Notes: a model not told the origin generated them from the sequence alone. Counted from the first letter of the stretch, positions 43,461 through 57,931 are shown. The stretch is DNA of 64,000 nucleotides from Ceriagrion tenellum (GCA_963169105.1 OY720639.1:49085848-49149847); one strand, 5' to 3'. Program-made: numbers and translations.

Positions 43461-46400
43461 GGGCTGGAACTTTGTGGGAGCTGAACCTCTGATACGAAAA
43501 CGACATTTGAGTCGAAATGGCTTTTTACGGAAGGACGGATATGTTTTTCGCTTTGATTACTGTGCGAGCTTATGGTGCTTTTGAAGCGAGGTACCTTAGT
43601 GGCTCTACCTCGCCGTTTTACGTGCAGAACTTAAGAAACATGGTGGATTGTATCTGATTGCTATGAAGTGTATATGATGTAGACAGGTACGTATTTTCCC
43701 AGAATTCCGTGCTTCCCAATGTAGAGTACAATGGATCTTCTAAGGAAAGCCTAATAAAATTTTAAAAATTTATATCAGCCGTTGAGAGCAAAATTGATGC
43801 ATGTAAAATTGTCATATTTGGGATGTAAGGCTTAGTAAATAAAAATTCCTAATTATACCCTGAGTTTCGGCTTTTTAGTGAAAAAACACTAAAGGGATCT
43901 TATTTATACAAAAACAATACGTCAGGTTGGGGAATCCATCTGCTTACCCTATTCTAGTATGGCACAGCATTGACACACCATTTTCGCTCCCAGCAACTCA
44001 TTTATTCTGATTAATGCACACCCTGATTATCGAAATTATTCGAATTATTTTTCTTTTCAGTTCTGAGTAGACAGTATCGCTGCTAATGATTTGGCTCCAC
44101 CCTTTTTCTGTTGTTATTTTTTTCGGAAACTTCCTTAGTTTCGATATCGTCACGGCAGCATTTTAGGAAACATATTTTGAGATATTACTTACAATATTTA
44201 TGTGTTTGATTAAATATTTTGCAGACCTCATGAAACTGATACACTTAAAAATTCAGTTTTTATATTTGTACCTAAAAATTCCAATAGTTTGTAATTATTG
44301 TGCCTTATTATGCTCTATAATTTTCAACATTTGCATTCACATATTCATGATATCTCGTGGTGACCAATTGCTAATTCTTTATTCTTTTACCCTTGTGTAA
44401 CTAGGAAACGATGATAACTTTCAGTCATTTAGAATTCATATGTTCTTAATGATGCGCAATAGCAGAATGTTTTGCAAATATGTATCTATTTTAATTGGTT
44501 ATTCATTGGTGACTTATTAATTTACTTAAATCTCAATAGTAGCTGTATCGTATGCGTCCATTTTGATGCGCATCCTATAGTTATTCGATTTTATACTTAT
44601 TTTGAAAGTTCCATCATTGAATTATCCAGTAAGGTACAAAAAATACCTCTGGGCCGTCTAAATAGGCATATTTTCAACGTAAAGATGTTACCTCACTTGT
44701 GTATTTTGGGAGGCTTGGCAAAAACCATTAATTTCCTTTAACTCGAGAAAACTTCATCAATTACTGTGTTTTCTCTCGCCAGGAAATTTCTTTGAGTATT
44801 TTTCGATGTTCTCATATTTGCTATATTGCTCATTTGCTGTATTTCTCATTTCCCGGACACTTGTTCCTAAGATCTTAAGTGCACATCTCTAGGCTAAGAG
44901 CAATGCCGTCTATTACGACCTGCTTGTACCTCATATTTAAATGCATTGATTGATATTATCTTTGAATTAAATTTATCCCTCTGCAATTTCTCATACGATT
45001 CACTATGTCTTCTCATATCAGTTATTGAAGTGACATACCTCCGTCTTCTTCAACCTGATTAAACCCTCGAAGTAGCTTTTTCATGTGTCAGAATACCATC
45101 TACGCCTATTTAATATCCTCCAAGTCACCTCAGGTGATAATCCAAGGAGTATAATTTCTGCAAAACATATCGTCCACTCAAGCTACAAGGTTAATTGATA
45201 ATGCAGATTCTCATGCCCGAGGAGATTGGAATTTTTCTATTAGATCAAGCGTTCGTGGCGTGGTGTTAATACAAGTTTAAATATTATTAGAAAAACTTCG
45301 GCTCATTAACTTGCTCTGTTACATGTGGAACAGCTTATTTAGGAGGACTTAATTGCAGCTATCATGCTTTCTATTCATGGCGGTTGGAATGTATTTTTAA
45401 ACATGTCTATTCTACAGTTTTACTTCCTTAATTAATTGCTCATGTTGTAATTGTGAGGTGGAGGTCGCAGTTTACTAAAAATAGTAAAATCTGGAGCCAT
45501 TAGTACATATTCTTCGACTTCATCACTCCTTATCTCCACTATGCCCCTCAATCACTGCACTTAAACTGCATTTTGATGGCATTTACAAAACCAACGAGTA
45601 ACGTTTTGCAGTTTGGGATTAATTTGCTCATTGTTCCCAAGATCGGTGAATGTAGCGATAGCAAGAGGTACAAAGCTGTTGAAGCGCCTGTTTTTACGGA
45701 GAATCCCCTACCTTTTAGAATTTAATGATGGTATCGGTACCTCAATAAGTTTCTCCCATGTGGGATATGCAGTAGGCTACGAGGCGATTATTCTGGAAAT
45801 AGCTTTGGCGATCAGGGTGCCTATTGTAGTAATTTGTCGTTCGAAAGCTGCGCAGACCGCTAATCTCTCTGTTATCGGCGTTCCACTAACCCCGTTCTAT
45901 TTATGTTACAGAGGAGGATAAGCTTGGAAATATGATGGTTGAGTCAGGGCAATAAGTTATCTTCAGTTCCCTTGAGTAGAGATTACGATGAAGTGCATAC
46001 AAAGAACGCGGAATCGTGTGGTTGGATACAAATTAACTTAGCACTTTGGTCAAAGCTCATTGCAAAGATGCACCGATGTGGTGACTTGAAAATCGTGTTT
46101 GAACTTTTTGGTGAGCTAATAAGGTTGCCTCTTGTAGATTACCAGTGCAGCTTAAATATATTTCCTTTCCACCTCAGATTAATATGCAAGCAACCAGGCC
46201 ATGATTAACGCCATTCATGTAAGCAAAAATGATCTCTAAATCTTTTCTTGGGCATTATTTACACGATTTTTTAAAGGGTTTACCTTGTTTCTCTTTTAAT
46301 GGGTGTTCTTTGACCGCGATTGTGAAAAAGAGTTATTAAATTGGAAATCCGAAAATGCTGCCAATAGTCCCCGTAAAAATGTCTCGCTGTATTTTACAAA

Positions 46401-49089
46401 TGTTTTCAATCTCGGCGAATTATTTTGTTAATTTGAAAACTCCTAAAACCTAGCGCCAAAATATATCCGAAATTGATTTCATTCTTAAAGGAGAGAATTT
46501 TTACCACTTCTGTTAAAATTAATGAAATCGAGTAAAAGATATCAGTGTCATTAATTATTTTGAAAATCGTGCAAATGGTTTCTGAAGAAGATATGGTTAC
46601 GCAATGCGTCCGAGTGCTGATAGTGATTATATTGCGACAAAGAAATAATGTAATTTCATAGAATATAGAAGCAGAAATCACGGCTGTAAAGAATTCGGCT
46701 TGTTATCGTGATTTTTACCCTCTATTCTTGCATTTTTCTATCGTTTGTAGGGCAGTGAGTTTCCTTCGTTGATGTTAAATATTTCGTGGGTGTACTTATA
46801 ATCTTCTCTTCAACTAGCAGCACACTGTGGGTAAAGCTTATCCAACATCGTCGGGGTTAAATGAACCGAATGGGTTAAAAATACGAGTCTCTGTGGAAAT
46901 CATTTATCTCTCCTTGAAGCGGACAGATTGTGAAACAGTAGGGTTATGATCGAAATTACGTAATGTTGAAAAGTATCCGTGGAGTTAAGAATGATAGAGA
47001 AAATTTATGACTATACAAGTCATTGGCCATTACTCTTTAAATTTTTCGTAAAACGTGGTGATTATGCGAGTGACGAATGGTTTTCTTCAAAGTGCTGTTT
47101 TATGCGCGCTTTCTTCTTGAAATTTGGAGAAGTTAATGCGACGTATGGGTTTGAACTATTGGCATATGCATTTTACTCTTATGGATTTTACGTGAAGACT
47201 GAATTGACGGATGGATATTGCATGCATGGATATTGATCCCCTCTCTGTGGGTGGTATCCCCCGATCACATATCTCCGGAACTCGCTCGCGTAATCCTTGT
47301 TTTTTAATTTTGTTCATTAGAGCAAATAAACGATCTTAGTTCTCCATTATTTTTCAGATTGTTCAAATAACTTGTTAAAGTTGATATTGGGCATTCTTTG
47401 GATAATGCCTGCGAGGAATTTCCTTCTAGAGTGGTTTTCGTTTTGAATCACAATAATGACAACGTTTAAGAAGGAACGGTGATGCAACCCTAGGTCTTTA
47501 ATCGTTACAATGCTCACTACTTCCTGATAGACTAATATGAGTACATTACCACATGCCATTCACAAATCTGATGATGCAAGAAAGTAGAGGATTTCCAATC
47601 ACCAATTCCTTTGCTTTATATTCTGTTTTTGCAGATACTTCTCGTAAGATTCTTTAAAAAACATGTGCTACAAGAGTTATAATAAAAATATTTAATCGTT
47701 ATGAAACATTTTATTCAAATTTATAGATACACTTTTAACTTACTAATGTCTGCTTTTCCTTCTCAGCAAAAAAACAGAATTTGAAGATATTCAGTATATT
47801 ATGCCATTGATTTTTTCCTGTTAAGTCAAAATGTTACTGTTAGTAATTTTTATAGCTTCAGACCTCAATTCTGTTACTTCGAGTGTACTTAGCTCTAGCA
47901 GTGTTTGAACAATTCTAATCTACGAAATATCACATGCATTCCAATGTTTGCAGATGTGGAGGATGTTAGTTCAAAATCCGAGAAGCGAAGTATTCAATGG
48001 TGAAAATGGGTAATGGCACGTACGGAATATATTACCTACTCGTCGAGTTAGTTGTTATTACAACTCATGAGCAAATAATCCGCATGTACTGCGAAAGCAC
48101 TGGAGTAATTAACCTTTCATTTGTGGTGTTTGTGCCCGGAGATATGATGCTATCTAATATACTAATGTTTCTCTTGGCACGCTCTAATGTCATTTGAATT
48201 TATTGGGTTCAGAACTCCAGATGGGTATTCAAATAATGTGTAGATGTATCAGCACAAACGAGCATAATCCCTGAGTAAAGAAACACGTAATTTCGCTACT
48301 CTACTTAATGACACAGTGAACTTAGCTAAACATAATGCATTCACGGCAAATTCACGGTTTCGTGTACTTTTGGTTATGTCATCCAATGATATCTAATCGT
48401 AATAGCCCTGAAAATGAATTTCATTGAATTTTGAGTCGTCGAAGTAGCTAGTCGTTTTGTCATATTTTTATTTATGAATCATATCCCATTTTTTATCAAT
48501 TAATGGAAACGTATCAATTGAAAATTTTGTCTGTTCTAGATAGCAAAAATTTTTATTGGCTTTGAAATTTAAATAGGACCACCCTCCCTGCTGTGGTAGT
48601 AAATTCCGTTACTTATGCTAAAACTAATCTAAAGGGTTCATGGTTTCGTGTTGAAAATTTTAGAAAGCGCGTGAATCTTTTAGTTTCTAGTGGCTAAAAG
48701 AGGGATAGTAGGTCATCGATTGAATTTTCTAGCTTAAAACCGCAAGGGAAGTTTCTGTAAATAGTGTAGTGTACTGTGGAAAGGTAATTATTTTTCACCG
48801 TGAAACATTTCGAATGTTAAATGGGATATTACTATGTACGTCGCTTGTGTTTTATCCATGCGCTTTCTGACATCGGTGTCGCATGAGTGGAGAAGAGATA
48901 CCTTTATTATAACGCTTCATCTTTATATTTAATGCATAATTTTGCCGTGAACGCTGGTTCCATGTCATGATACGGGGACCAGAAATGATGATGTCTGAGA
49001 AACCTAGAATAATGAGTATTTGTTTCAAATATGATCTTATCGCACAAAGCCACGGTTGTGGGTCTAAGCGTTTAAGGACTAATTGAATC
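43461..49089. other. No feature recognised
   Basis: About 5.6 kb of non-coding DNA. Frames at 45613-45921 and 46979-47236 are open but show no known domain or splice context. Confidence 0.5.
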
Positions 49090-49090
49090 C

Positions 49091-49244
49091 GTTGTAAAGA
49101 GGCTGAGAAAGTGAGTGATTTGGCCCTACGCAATGCTTCAGATGTTAAGTTGTAAAGTTGTTGTTAAAGTTGTAAAGCTGTAAAGAATTAGTTGTAAAGA
49201 GGCTGAGAACGTGAGTGATTTGGCGTACGCAATTCTGCAGATGA
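49091..49244. repeat. Imperfect tandem duplication, about 100-bp unit
   Basis: GTTGTAAAGAGGCTGAGAAA with GTGAGTGATTTGGC and ACGCAAT occurs at about 49091-49145 and again at 49190-49244. A short GTTGTAAAG stutter lies between them. It is a local duplication with no coding sense. Confidence 0.8.
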
Positions 49245-52200
49245 CAGCTTGGATACATTTTCACAGGAGAGCTGTAGTTTTTCCCCACACTTCGTGCTGG
49301 CCGAGACAGTTTGATGTTTCCGTGGATTACCATTCCAGTTTCATGCGGAGGTTTCCCTGGACGATTGGAAGTCGTATTAAATTTAGTTAAGCTAGTGTCA
49401 GTGGGATCGATGTCCTAAATAGGATCGAAGTTCTGCTAAAGTATAGCGGTTGGTGGTCATTGGATTCATCATTATTAATGCCCCCGAAGCCTTTGGAATC
49501 TTATGCATACAAAAATTGACTTCATTTTGATAATTGATAAATAACACTGGAGGAAGATAGGATTTTGTTCATGTAAGTGGACAAAGGTCAAATTTTTCTG
49601 CATGCCACACGAGTATGAAAGCTGTGCTCTACATATGGAAAAAAATACTTGAGTTCACTTTCCGGTAGAACTTCGGCGAAAGAAGACTGAATTGTCATTT
49701 CTTAAATTATTTCAGATCTTGAGTAAACTCTTGAAAAGGGAAGCGGAATCATTCCTAAAATCTTGCTTTGAATATACGAAGTGGGTACCCTCTACCAGAT
49801 TTGTATAGCTGAGCCGGTAGGGGCTGAAGAATTAGAGAAAGTTCCGATGAGAATGTTTTCCCTAAGCCAGCTTGAATTCTTAACACCATAATTACGAAGA
49901 ATACGAAATGAATTTATGGTTCATTCCGAAGATCTGCTTGTGATCTCTCCGACTACCGAAGTCTACTAAAACTGTTCTCTCTCAAAAACTATTTCCCAAT
50001 TTAACTTGCATTTCAAATCTCTAGATGGGCAGGTTGGTGAGGTGAGGATAGTTAGGAAATCGAGATAGGACGGGGAAAAACCCACCGATCGCTTGAAAAA
50101 CTCTTTACAAAAGGCGCCGTGGGTTTCATAATGTAAAACCGCATCCGACGAACGGGGTTCCTCCTTAACTGGATGTTCCCTCTACGTAGCAATATAATTT
50201 GATAGACAGCGGATTGAAAAATATTTGCCATGGATGGAAATTCAGCCCCAGCCCTCAGTGAGGGAATTTAGTACCACAGACTCTAGAAACAATCTAATTT
50301 CCATATTCTCTTACTACCTATCTCGCAGTTATAGTCTCCCCTCAATCGCACTTTAAAGCATGTCTTCACCCCTACATACGTATTTATATTGATTTTCTGT
50401 CGAATAAATTTTCGTATCACCATCTTTTCCTCTCTTACCATATGTAACACTTAACTCATTTGTTCTCATCTCCTTACCGATCTTAGTCTTTCCATCCTTC
50501 TCCTATCCCTAAAAAGCTACCATTGTGTCCTCGTGTTCATGCAGTTGCGAAGAAGTTTATGAACTCTGTACAACTGCGCTCCATATTTGAGTTTAATTTA
50601 ATATTTTCTATTTCAGTAATGAATATAGCACTTTGGAATTCTACCCTGATTAATAATGATGACGGTTTAGTAATAGACTTAAATGTTCAAGGTAAACATG
50701 TGTAGGGTACTTTATGAATTAATGTGAGATGATTAAGTGATATTTTCATAGTTGATACAGAAACAAGTCCATTAGGAAGAGTCTGAGATGAGAACTTAAT
50801 GCCTTTACTAAGTTTTACCCTATTTGATACTTCTTTCGTAAGTAGATGTATCCTCTCCAAGTGCCATACTTCTCAGATTTCCTCTGTTATATTATTTCAG
50901 CCTTTGTTCCTTTGCTTTTTTATGGTTATTCTTCCAGCGAGCCTCTCATATTTTATTTATAACTACTCATCACTCATCAACATCAGTGCTCGGTCAATAC
51001 CTCAAAATGTCTGTGGCACAGACTACAATTAGTTGATCACTGAAGTATTCCATAATAAGTAAATATCACTTTCCAAAAAGTCAATCGATTACAATTAAAT
51101 AAGATAATGGTTTTTTCACATGAAATAAATTACCTCATCGTGGAATTCTAAGTGTTGTAAATTTAAAAAAATATATATGTAAGTTTTCCAGTCCTCTGCC
51201 AAAACAACTATCATGATGAATTTAAGATTGACTCTACAGTAGAGTCCCATATTCCTTTTCCTCGAGAGTGCGCCTAATTATTAAAGCACGGTATTTGTAG
51301 CTAGACTTATTTTTATCAAGTACACTTACCTATTATTGGTTAGAAAGCTATATTGTGAAGTAATTCTTATTGTAAAAAGTGAACGACTTGCTATGTCTTG
51401 ATCGATGGTGGTGACAGCTTTATAAATGCTCTCAAATGCGCGCTCCTAAAGCAAGTGGCTCATTTTTAAGAATCTAAGTTTTCAAAAAGTAAGTTTAGTA
51501 CGAAGAAGTTTACTATGTCTTTACCGAAGAGTTTATTCACTCCATTGCGTTTGAAGGTGAGGGGAATAATTTTAAGCAAAATTTTCACATTTTAGCGACT
51601 CAGACAAATATACGTACTTGAATATGGTACTTACTTCCGTCTCACAAGTCAAGTATCTGGAACTCAACTGGTCTTGAAAATGTACTCCATTGACATACGT
51701 ATAATTTTCTAAGCCTGGGTTGCTTGCCATGGTACTGGACTGTCATAAATTCCGGCTGAATCCTCCGGAACGCATTTAAGAGCTCAATATTAATATATTT
51801 GTCCCGATGTAGTATGCGTAACTGTAATAAGTTCGTTACGACTGATTAAACACCGAATCGACTCAAGGAATGCGACTTAGTGTTCCTGAGCGCGGAAATA
51901 ATCACGCATATCTAAGAATATAGATTAATTATTAAAAACGCATATATTTTGTGGAAAGCAGCATAATGTTGCGATTTTACTTATACGGCACATGAAAATT
52001 GTGAAACATGTTGCGAGGAAAATGTTCGTGATGAAGTTCTGGCTTGAAAATGCACTGAATGAGTCAGTGGGGCAAACAAATATGAAGTATTTATTAACGA
52101 TTTTTAAACAGCTACTCTTGCAAGGGAAACTGAAGTAGTCGACATCATTATCAAGCGACCACGCGCCGATTAGTAATTACCCCAAGAATAGCAATTGCAC

Positions 52201-53570
52201 AAATGTAACGATTACATTTGGAGTATATTACTAGTAGAATTATAATTTGAAAAAAGGAGCTATTACAAGTAAAGGCGTGTCAAATGTAATCGTCACCAAT
52301 AATCGGATTACTTGTAATCATTTACTTATCGTCGTACCTTATCATCAACTGGCATCCTTAGGCTGGCTACCGAATAAATGCCTTATATTTCGCAAATCTT
52401 GGTTGCTTCATTTCTTTCATACCTTCTTCTAATTCTTTTCGTTCTTCTGAAACTATTTAATTAATGCTGCATCATCTGTTAAGCACTTTTATTCTATTTC
52501 TACGGCAGGAATAGACTATGTGCGTGGGTGAAATCTTGCTAAAAGATATTAAAAGAGAATAATAATTCTTGCTAAAAAGATTACTCACATGTATCGCGAT
52601 TTAAATATTTAAGATCTTAAGTTAACTGCTCGATAAGCATTCTTCAGTCGGCTCCGCCCAAAAAACTAAAACTTTCACATACACAGGAAAACGGAAGGAG
52701 CTGAACAGGCTTGGAGGGTAATGCAATTCATGGCAATTTCGTCGAAATAACCCTCGCCTCCCAAAACCTTAACGCAATTTCAAGGGTTAAATTTAGCCCA
52801 TCCACAGGGTCACTGAAAAGGTATTGAAATTGCATTTCAATCAGAAAACTAATTGTTTATGAATTATTCATATCTCATTATCGACCTGATAGCAATCGCC
52901 ACACTTGATGTCTCACGTTTCAAAGTATATTCCGGGGATTTTCGGCCGGCCTTTTTATTTTACTTTGCCTAAGACTCCATCAAAAATAATGGTATCACAG
53001 TGATTGATGCTTTTTTTGCTCAACGCTATTTATTAAAGAAAATGTATTCTTAATTAACGTTCATTTCCACTTTCAATTAGAAATTAAATCATCATTGATC
53101 CACTTGCATTCTCGTCTAGGTTTAACTGAAAGGTCTCGTATCGATTGAAACGAAATTGGTCCAATTTAGTTCCTGATTTTTCTATTGTTACTGTCGTTTT
53201 CAAAACGTAGTATCGCTGTAGCTCATCTGTTAATGAAACTAACTTATCGTAATTTTTATGTAGCGTAATCCTATTTAATGCAATTATAGAAGGCTATCTG
53301 ACAAAGTATAGATGTAGGGTAATATTAATTGTTTTATATTAAATTATTATTACTACCAATAGTAATTTGTACTTATACTTTGTTTCTCAAGGGGTCGTAA
53401 AGCTCTACTTTCATAGATTTTGAGGGAGGTCATGGGTGAAAACGAAGCTCTTTTTTTCTACCTGGACTAATAAGCAGCGTGTTTTTCGTCAACATCTACT
53501 CAATGCCCAGAAACCGTTTCAAGAGTTTGTAGGGAGTGCCAAGCCACCAGCCTGAATAGACCCTTAAAGA
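49245..53570. other. No feature recognised; weak GTAATC-rich patch
   Basis: Non-coding DNA. At 52200-52330 several GTAATC/GATTAC words cluster (TCGGATTACTTGTAATCA), as in some low-complexity element interiors, but no ends were found. Confidence 0.5.
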
Positions 53571-53581
53571 GGGGGGGGGGG
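53571..53581 (+). repeat. G11 homopolymer
   Basis: Eleven consecutive G in AT-rich DNA; a simple repeat that may vary between individuals or be length-miscalled. Confidence 0.8.
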
Positions 53582-54779
53582 ATTGGGTGAGAAAAGAGAT
53601 GAAAAGAGTGATGATGGATGAATGCCTTGATCAATCTGTTGAAGGAATCTTAATGTCTGCCTATTTCAATGTTAATATCTTTTAATAATGAATACATTAC
53701 CTGTCCTGAAGATGTGGTATGCATTTAAATAAATATTTACTCCAGGCAAGCCTGAAGCTTGAGCGATTACCTGCTTTGAGCGTTACTTACGTGTCTTAAG
53801 GGCCTCCTATCAGTTTAAGCAGTATCTGAGCTATTGTTCAGGTTTGCTCGTGTTTTTTTTTATCAGTAACTCTTGGAGAATGTAGCCTTCGTAGAATATT
53901 TAGTCTTCATTTGAGATATTTATCGATTAGAAAAAAAGCCAATTAAGTCCACTTTTATTTAATCCTCTTCCTAAGGCTCTAGTATTATTATGCAAAATTA
54001 TTTCCAAATTTATGTGGCTTATTTTCCCGTAACCCTGCCATATCTTTGAGGTTTACCTTATAATCCCCTAGTTTTTTTTAAATGTAGGACCTTATTTTGG
54101 AGGGAATTTGAAGCTTTAATTTTCTCTGCCACCAAACCTTTTACCATTCCCTGAAGAAGTTGTATACGACTGCGGGGTAACATAGTGCAAAACTTCATTA
54201 AGTTCTTATTCTTCAGCCACCTTATCGGAGCGTTCCTTAGGGAACAGGGTATTAATTTAGAAAAAAAGGTGAGTTCGTCGACGGCTTTGAATTCCTAAAT
54301 CTGGGTGTTTTAAATGGGGCTAACTAGATAGACAAACCTATGGCAGAGAAGGGCCAAACTTGGGGAGTTTCTTTCTTCTGAAACATTTTCTTCCCTTGTT
54401 CGTTATCAGGAATCGATGACACAGATTTTTGTGTTGTCTTAACATTACGTGGCTGAAATTTGAAAGGAAAGCCGACCACTTTATACTACTATGGAATCAA
54501 AGAATTACCCTAAAAACTCCGTTTTTGCAACAATTTTGGCAATGTCAAGGAATTTAGTTGTTTTCTTTACACGTTCATTGATTGAATAAGAAAGATTTAA
54601 TTACATATTTAGTTATTCTTTAACCAAAAATCTTCATAGCTTTTACATGAACTGTGTGGCTTTCTGAAAAAAATAAGGGAATAACACAATGTTTGAAACT
54701 AATCTGTGTCCTTTGGGGAAATGGCAACCAACGTAAATTCGATTAAAAGCAAAAGCTAATCTGCATTGGCGCGTACAAT
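53582..54779. other. No feature recognised
   Basis: AT-rich non-coding DNA. Confidence 0.5.
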
Positions 54780-55210
54780 TTATTATTAAACGGATCGGAA
54801 AGTAGAAACGAAGCGCGTTATGCACAGTGAGTTGGACAAAAGAGGGGACGGCGCTGGGCGAGAGTGGCCGGAGGAACGGAATGCCGATTAGACGGAAATT
54901 GGCTTTTTTTGTGCCCCGGCGGTTACTGACTAGCTGGCGTTTTAGCGCGCTTTCCAATGTATTGCCGGATTTGATTGCGTCACCCCGTTTATTTGCACTG
55001 CATCCGCGTGCCAATCCCTCGGGCTAGCCACGTTGAACGTTGCGTGCTACCTTTTTCCGTCATGCCTTTTGTGCGCGGTGAAACGGTGGGTTTTGGCGCC
55101 CTTTCGGGAGACTTATGACATGTATCTTTGATCCCTTTGTCAATTCCACGACCGCTTTCCGAAATTTTTCCAGGTGCCACGTTTAAGTTTCTCGGATATG
55201 GATGGTAATT
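54780..55210. promoter_or_regulatory. CpG-rich patch
   Basis: Contains GACGGCGCTGGGCGAGAG, GCCCCGGCGGTTAC, TTTAGCGCGCTTTCC and GTTGAACGTTGCGTGC. A 123-codon minus-strand frame (54643-55014) and shorter frames cross it without domains. It is of the same compositional class as the other CpG patches. Confidence 0.3.
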
Positions 55211-55319
55211 TTTGCGAGTGATTTTCTTGCTAGGCACAGTTTTCTAATATTTGGTTAATGTAAACTGGAGAAAGACATAGCTTTTCCATTAAATTCATTT
55301 TAATTGATGACACTGTATA

Positions 55320-55568
55320 TGTGGACCTCAGAAGTCAAGGGGTCTAAGTGACATTAAAAAAATAATAAGTTAGGTACAGAAATGGGATGTAAAAATATAA
55401 ATCATTTAGGTGGTAAAGGGATCCAAGTGATTTTCTTGACAGGTGAAGCTATCTAGGGTTATGCCTCTTAACTACTTAGTGGGTGGTACCAAACATTTTC
55501 AACTTTGACTTAAGTTTTCTCAAAGCAACGATTTTGTTATTTAGACCCCCTGACTTCTGGGGTCCTCA
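55320..55568. mobile_element. MITE with 35-bp inverted ends and TATA flanks (249 bp)
   Basis: It begins TGTGGACCTCAGAAGTCAAG and ends with the inverse of TGAGGACCCCAGAAGTCAGG, each continuing into GGGGTCTAA. TATA lies on both sides (55316-55319 and 55569-55572), which fits a TA or TATA target duplication. No coding capacity. Confidence 0.85.
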
Positions 55569-55572
55569 TATA

Positions 55573-57910
55573 TAAATGCATCGTTTCGGAAACTATTCTA
55601 ACATAAATGATCATTTTTTTGACCAAGCATTTTGCGAATGCGATATATTGTTAATTTTGATCTACGCTAAATGGAAGATGTCGAAAACTTTCTTTGGCGA
55701 ATATCTCAGTTCACTTGATTTTCACTTACATATGTTTCTTTAATCCCATCGCTACTACTATTTCTGAGACACTAGTGATTATTTTTCAGATCCATTAGCT
55801 CATTATCCCTGGTTATATATTGTTTGGTTAACGGTCAGATGAATTACGTAGCTTTTTCGGATAATATATCTGTAAAAATGAAGTGAAATAACATAAATAT
55901 TATAAATATGAATACGATAATAAGAAAATAATTTTTATTAGCTTCTACTTTGACGTTTTCTTATGTCATCAGCATTTACAATAAATCTTTCAATTATGTA
56001 ATTAATATTTTCACCGTCCCTTTCGTCCATTCAGTTTAATATTGGAATGCAAGATCTATAATAAACAAAAAGAATTTTATCAGTCCAATTATATGCCAAA
56101 AGTTTGTTGAAATTAAATGTATTCAACTTATGAGTGGAGTTTAGTATTATTTTGTGAATTAAGGAGAGGTTAACTTTAAATGAACTGGATTTTGTTCTTC
56201 AGTATGATTGATCCCTTCTAAATTTTTCGTTTTCGATTGCTATTTATAACTGTAGAAGGGACTCAAGAGGAGGATTTGTCTTTAAATCGACTTTTGGTTC
56301 TCCACGCAAGATTGATATTTAATGTTATGCTCGAATGTTTTGTAACTCTTGAAAATTTTTGTTTTAAGACATTAAGACTCTAATTTAAATATTTTTTGTG
56401 ACTACCGCTTTGAATTACTGATTTTCGATGAAGATTATGTTGATGAAAAGTAGGGATAAATAAATCCATGCATAGCGGTTAGTAGACTCAAAACCAGCAA
56501 ACTGAGGTAAAATGAAGGCAAAAATTCGTCATAGTATAATAATCGACTTGAACTACAACCGGATGAATGGTGTAGTTTGAGTCAAATTAACATGCCTTAG
56601 TAGCAAATATTTTCATTTCAATTTTCGGGTGTGTTAATGTTCTTGAACTAGGTCGGTTGTCATGCACACAGTAGAAGGTTACTTGGATCAAGAATTACGC
56701 ACACGTAAGTCAGTACCGGTATATTTTACGATGCAAGTAGTTAAGATACATGGGCGACAACGCGAGAGCAAGTGATCGAGTTGTCTCATGCCACACGTTA
56801 TTCAGACACCGGAAGTAGGGCGCAGCGCCACACAGTAGCGAATGTGGTAACAAGAGTAATGCATGAGCACCCATTTTGAAATGTATATCCACTACTCCTT
56901 AATACCCTTTATTTTATTTTATTTTTGGTTAATCTCTCTACGGTTATTACTTTCCGCATGAACGGTGGTGTCCTTTTTCCCTATCGTACGAGGTGACAAA
57001 AACTTAAAAGTGCATATATTACGCTTTTACTGACTTCAGTAAGTGGACACAATGACATGGTGGGTTTCTTGTATGCTGCCTAATTGCTTTTTGAGTGACT
57101 TGGAAGAATTTCTTTTTCCTCTGGTCAACATCCTTTTTGTTTAGCCGTGGATATTTTATGACGGAAAAATCACGACATATTGGCTTAAGTCGTTCGTACT
57201 TTAGAAAATTGAAAAACTATTGTTTTTGGAAAAAAGACGGTGCTTTAGATGGAGCAAAAAATGTGAAAACAAGAACAAAAAGAAGTATGCGTTTTTGCCG
57301 GTGGATTGGTTGGCTGATAGGAAGCGGTAGGTGAATGACCAAAATTCTCGGGTGAGATTTTCGTTTCAGTTGATACGGGACAATGTCAGATTGTGTGCAA
57401 TCAGCTTCTCGTGGACATTAATTTGTTGCATTCTCTAGTGAAGGGAGCCGATTAGCGTTCGCGTAACTAATATGTTTCCGACTGTCCTTCGCGGAGATGC
57501 ACGGGGAAAAAGCGACGGCTTTTACGGTTTCTGGGAAGCGGTACCATTCTGTATACCACTAAATCATGGTATTGGTAAGCATCGCCATCATAGGTATTGC
57601 AGCAAATGAATGGGTATAGGTGAGCCACTGCCTACCTGTTATTTCCCTAACCAAAGACAGATTTATCAAGTGCTTTCTTTGTGGAACTGTAATGTGGTTA
57701 GCAAAGTATGCATATGCTGGGGTTTTCTGACGGTTGAGTGAAAAAGAGATGCTTCTCTGCTCTAGTTTGGCCAAATTTTTTATACGTCGCGAGGATAAAG
57801 AACACTGCAGAGAAGGATATGATCCGCTAAGTTAATAAAACACAAAGGTATGCTGCACGCTTTGTTGAAAACATGAATACATATTTTGGATTGGGATGTT
57901 TGGAATTGTA
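55573..57910. other. No feature recognised
   Basis: AT-rich non-coding DNA; frames up to 79 codons without motifs. Confidence 0.5.
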
Positions 57911-57913
57911 GCC

Positions 57914-57931
57914 TAGGCAACGTGTTGCCTA
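57914..57931. repeat. Short palindrome upstream of the THAP fragment
   Basis: TAGGCAAC-GT-GTTGCCTA, perfect over eight pairs, 300 bp upstream of the THAP start codon. It could be a protein-binding site or chance. Confidence 0.4.

Noticed and set aside
45613..46208. Two successive frames of 102 and 89 codons
   Set aside because: Hydrophobic patches looked membrane-like at first, but there is no aquaporin NPA box or other motif.
49400..49440. GGATCGAAGTTC as a minus-strand tRNA T-arm
   Set aside because: No flanking stems fit a tRNA.
54020..54060. AACCCTGCC as a possible second aquaporin NPA box
   Set aside because: The frame reads RNPAISLRFTL and stops at once, with no preceding family sequence and no splice context.
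54643..55237. Minus-strand frames of 123 and 82 codons
   Set aside because: They lie in a CpG-rich patch where stops are rare; no family motif was recognised.
55960..55985. GTCATCAGC near AAAACGTC as another hammerhead-like core
   Set aside because: CTGATGAC is present on the minus strand but no pairing stem and no GAAAC follow.
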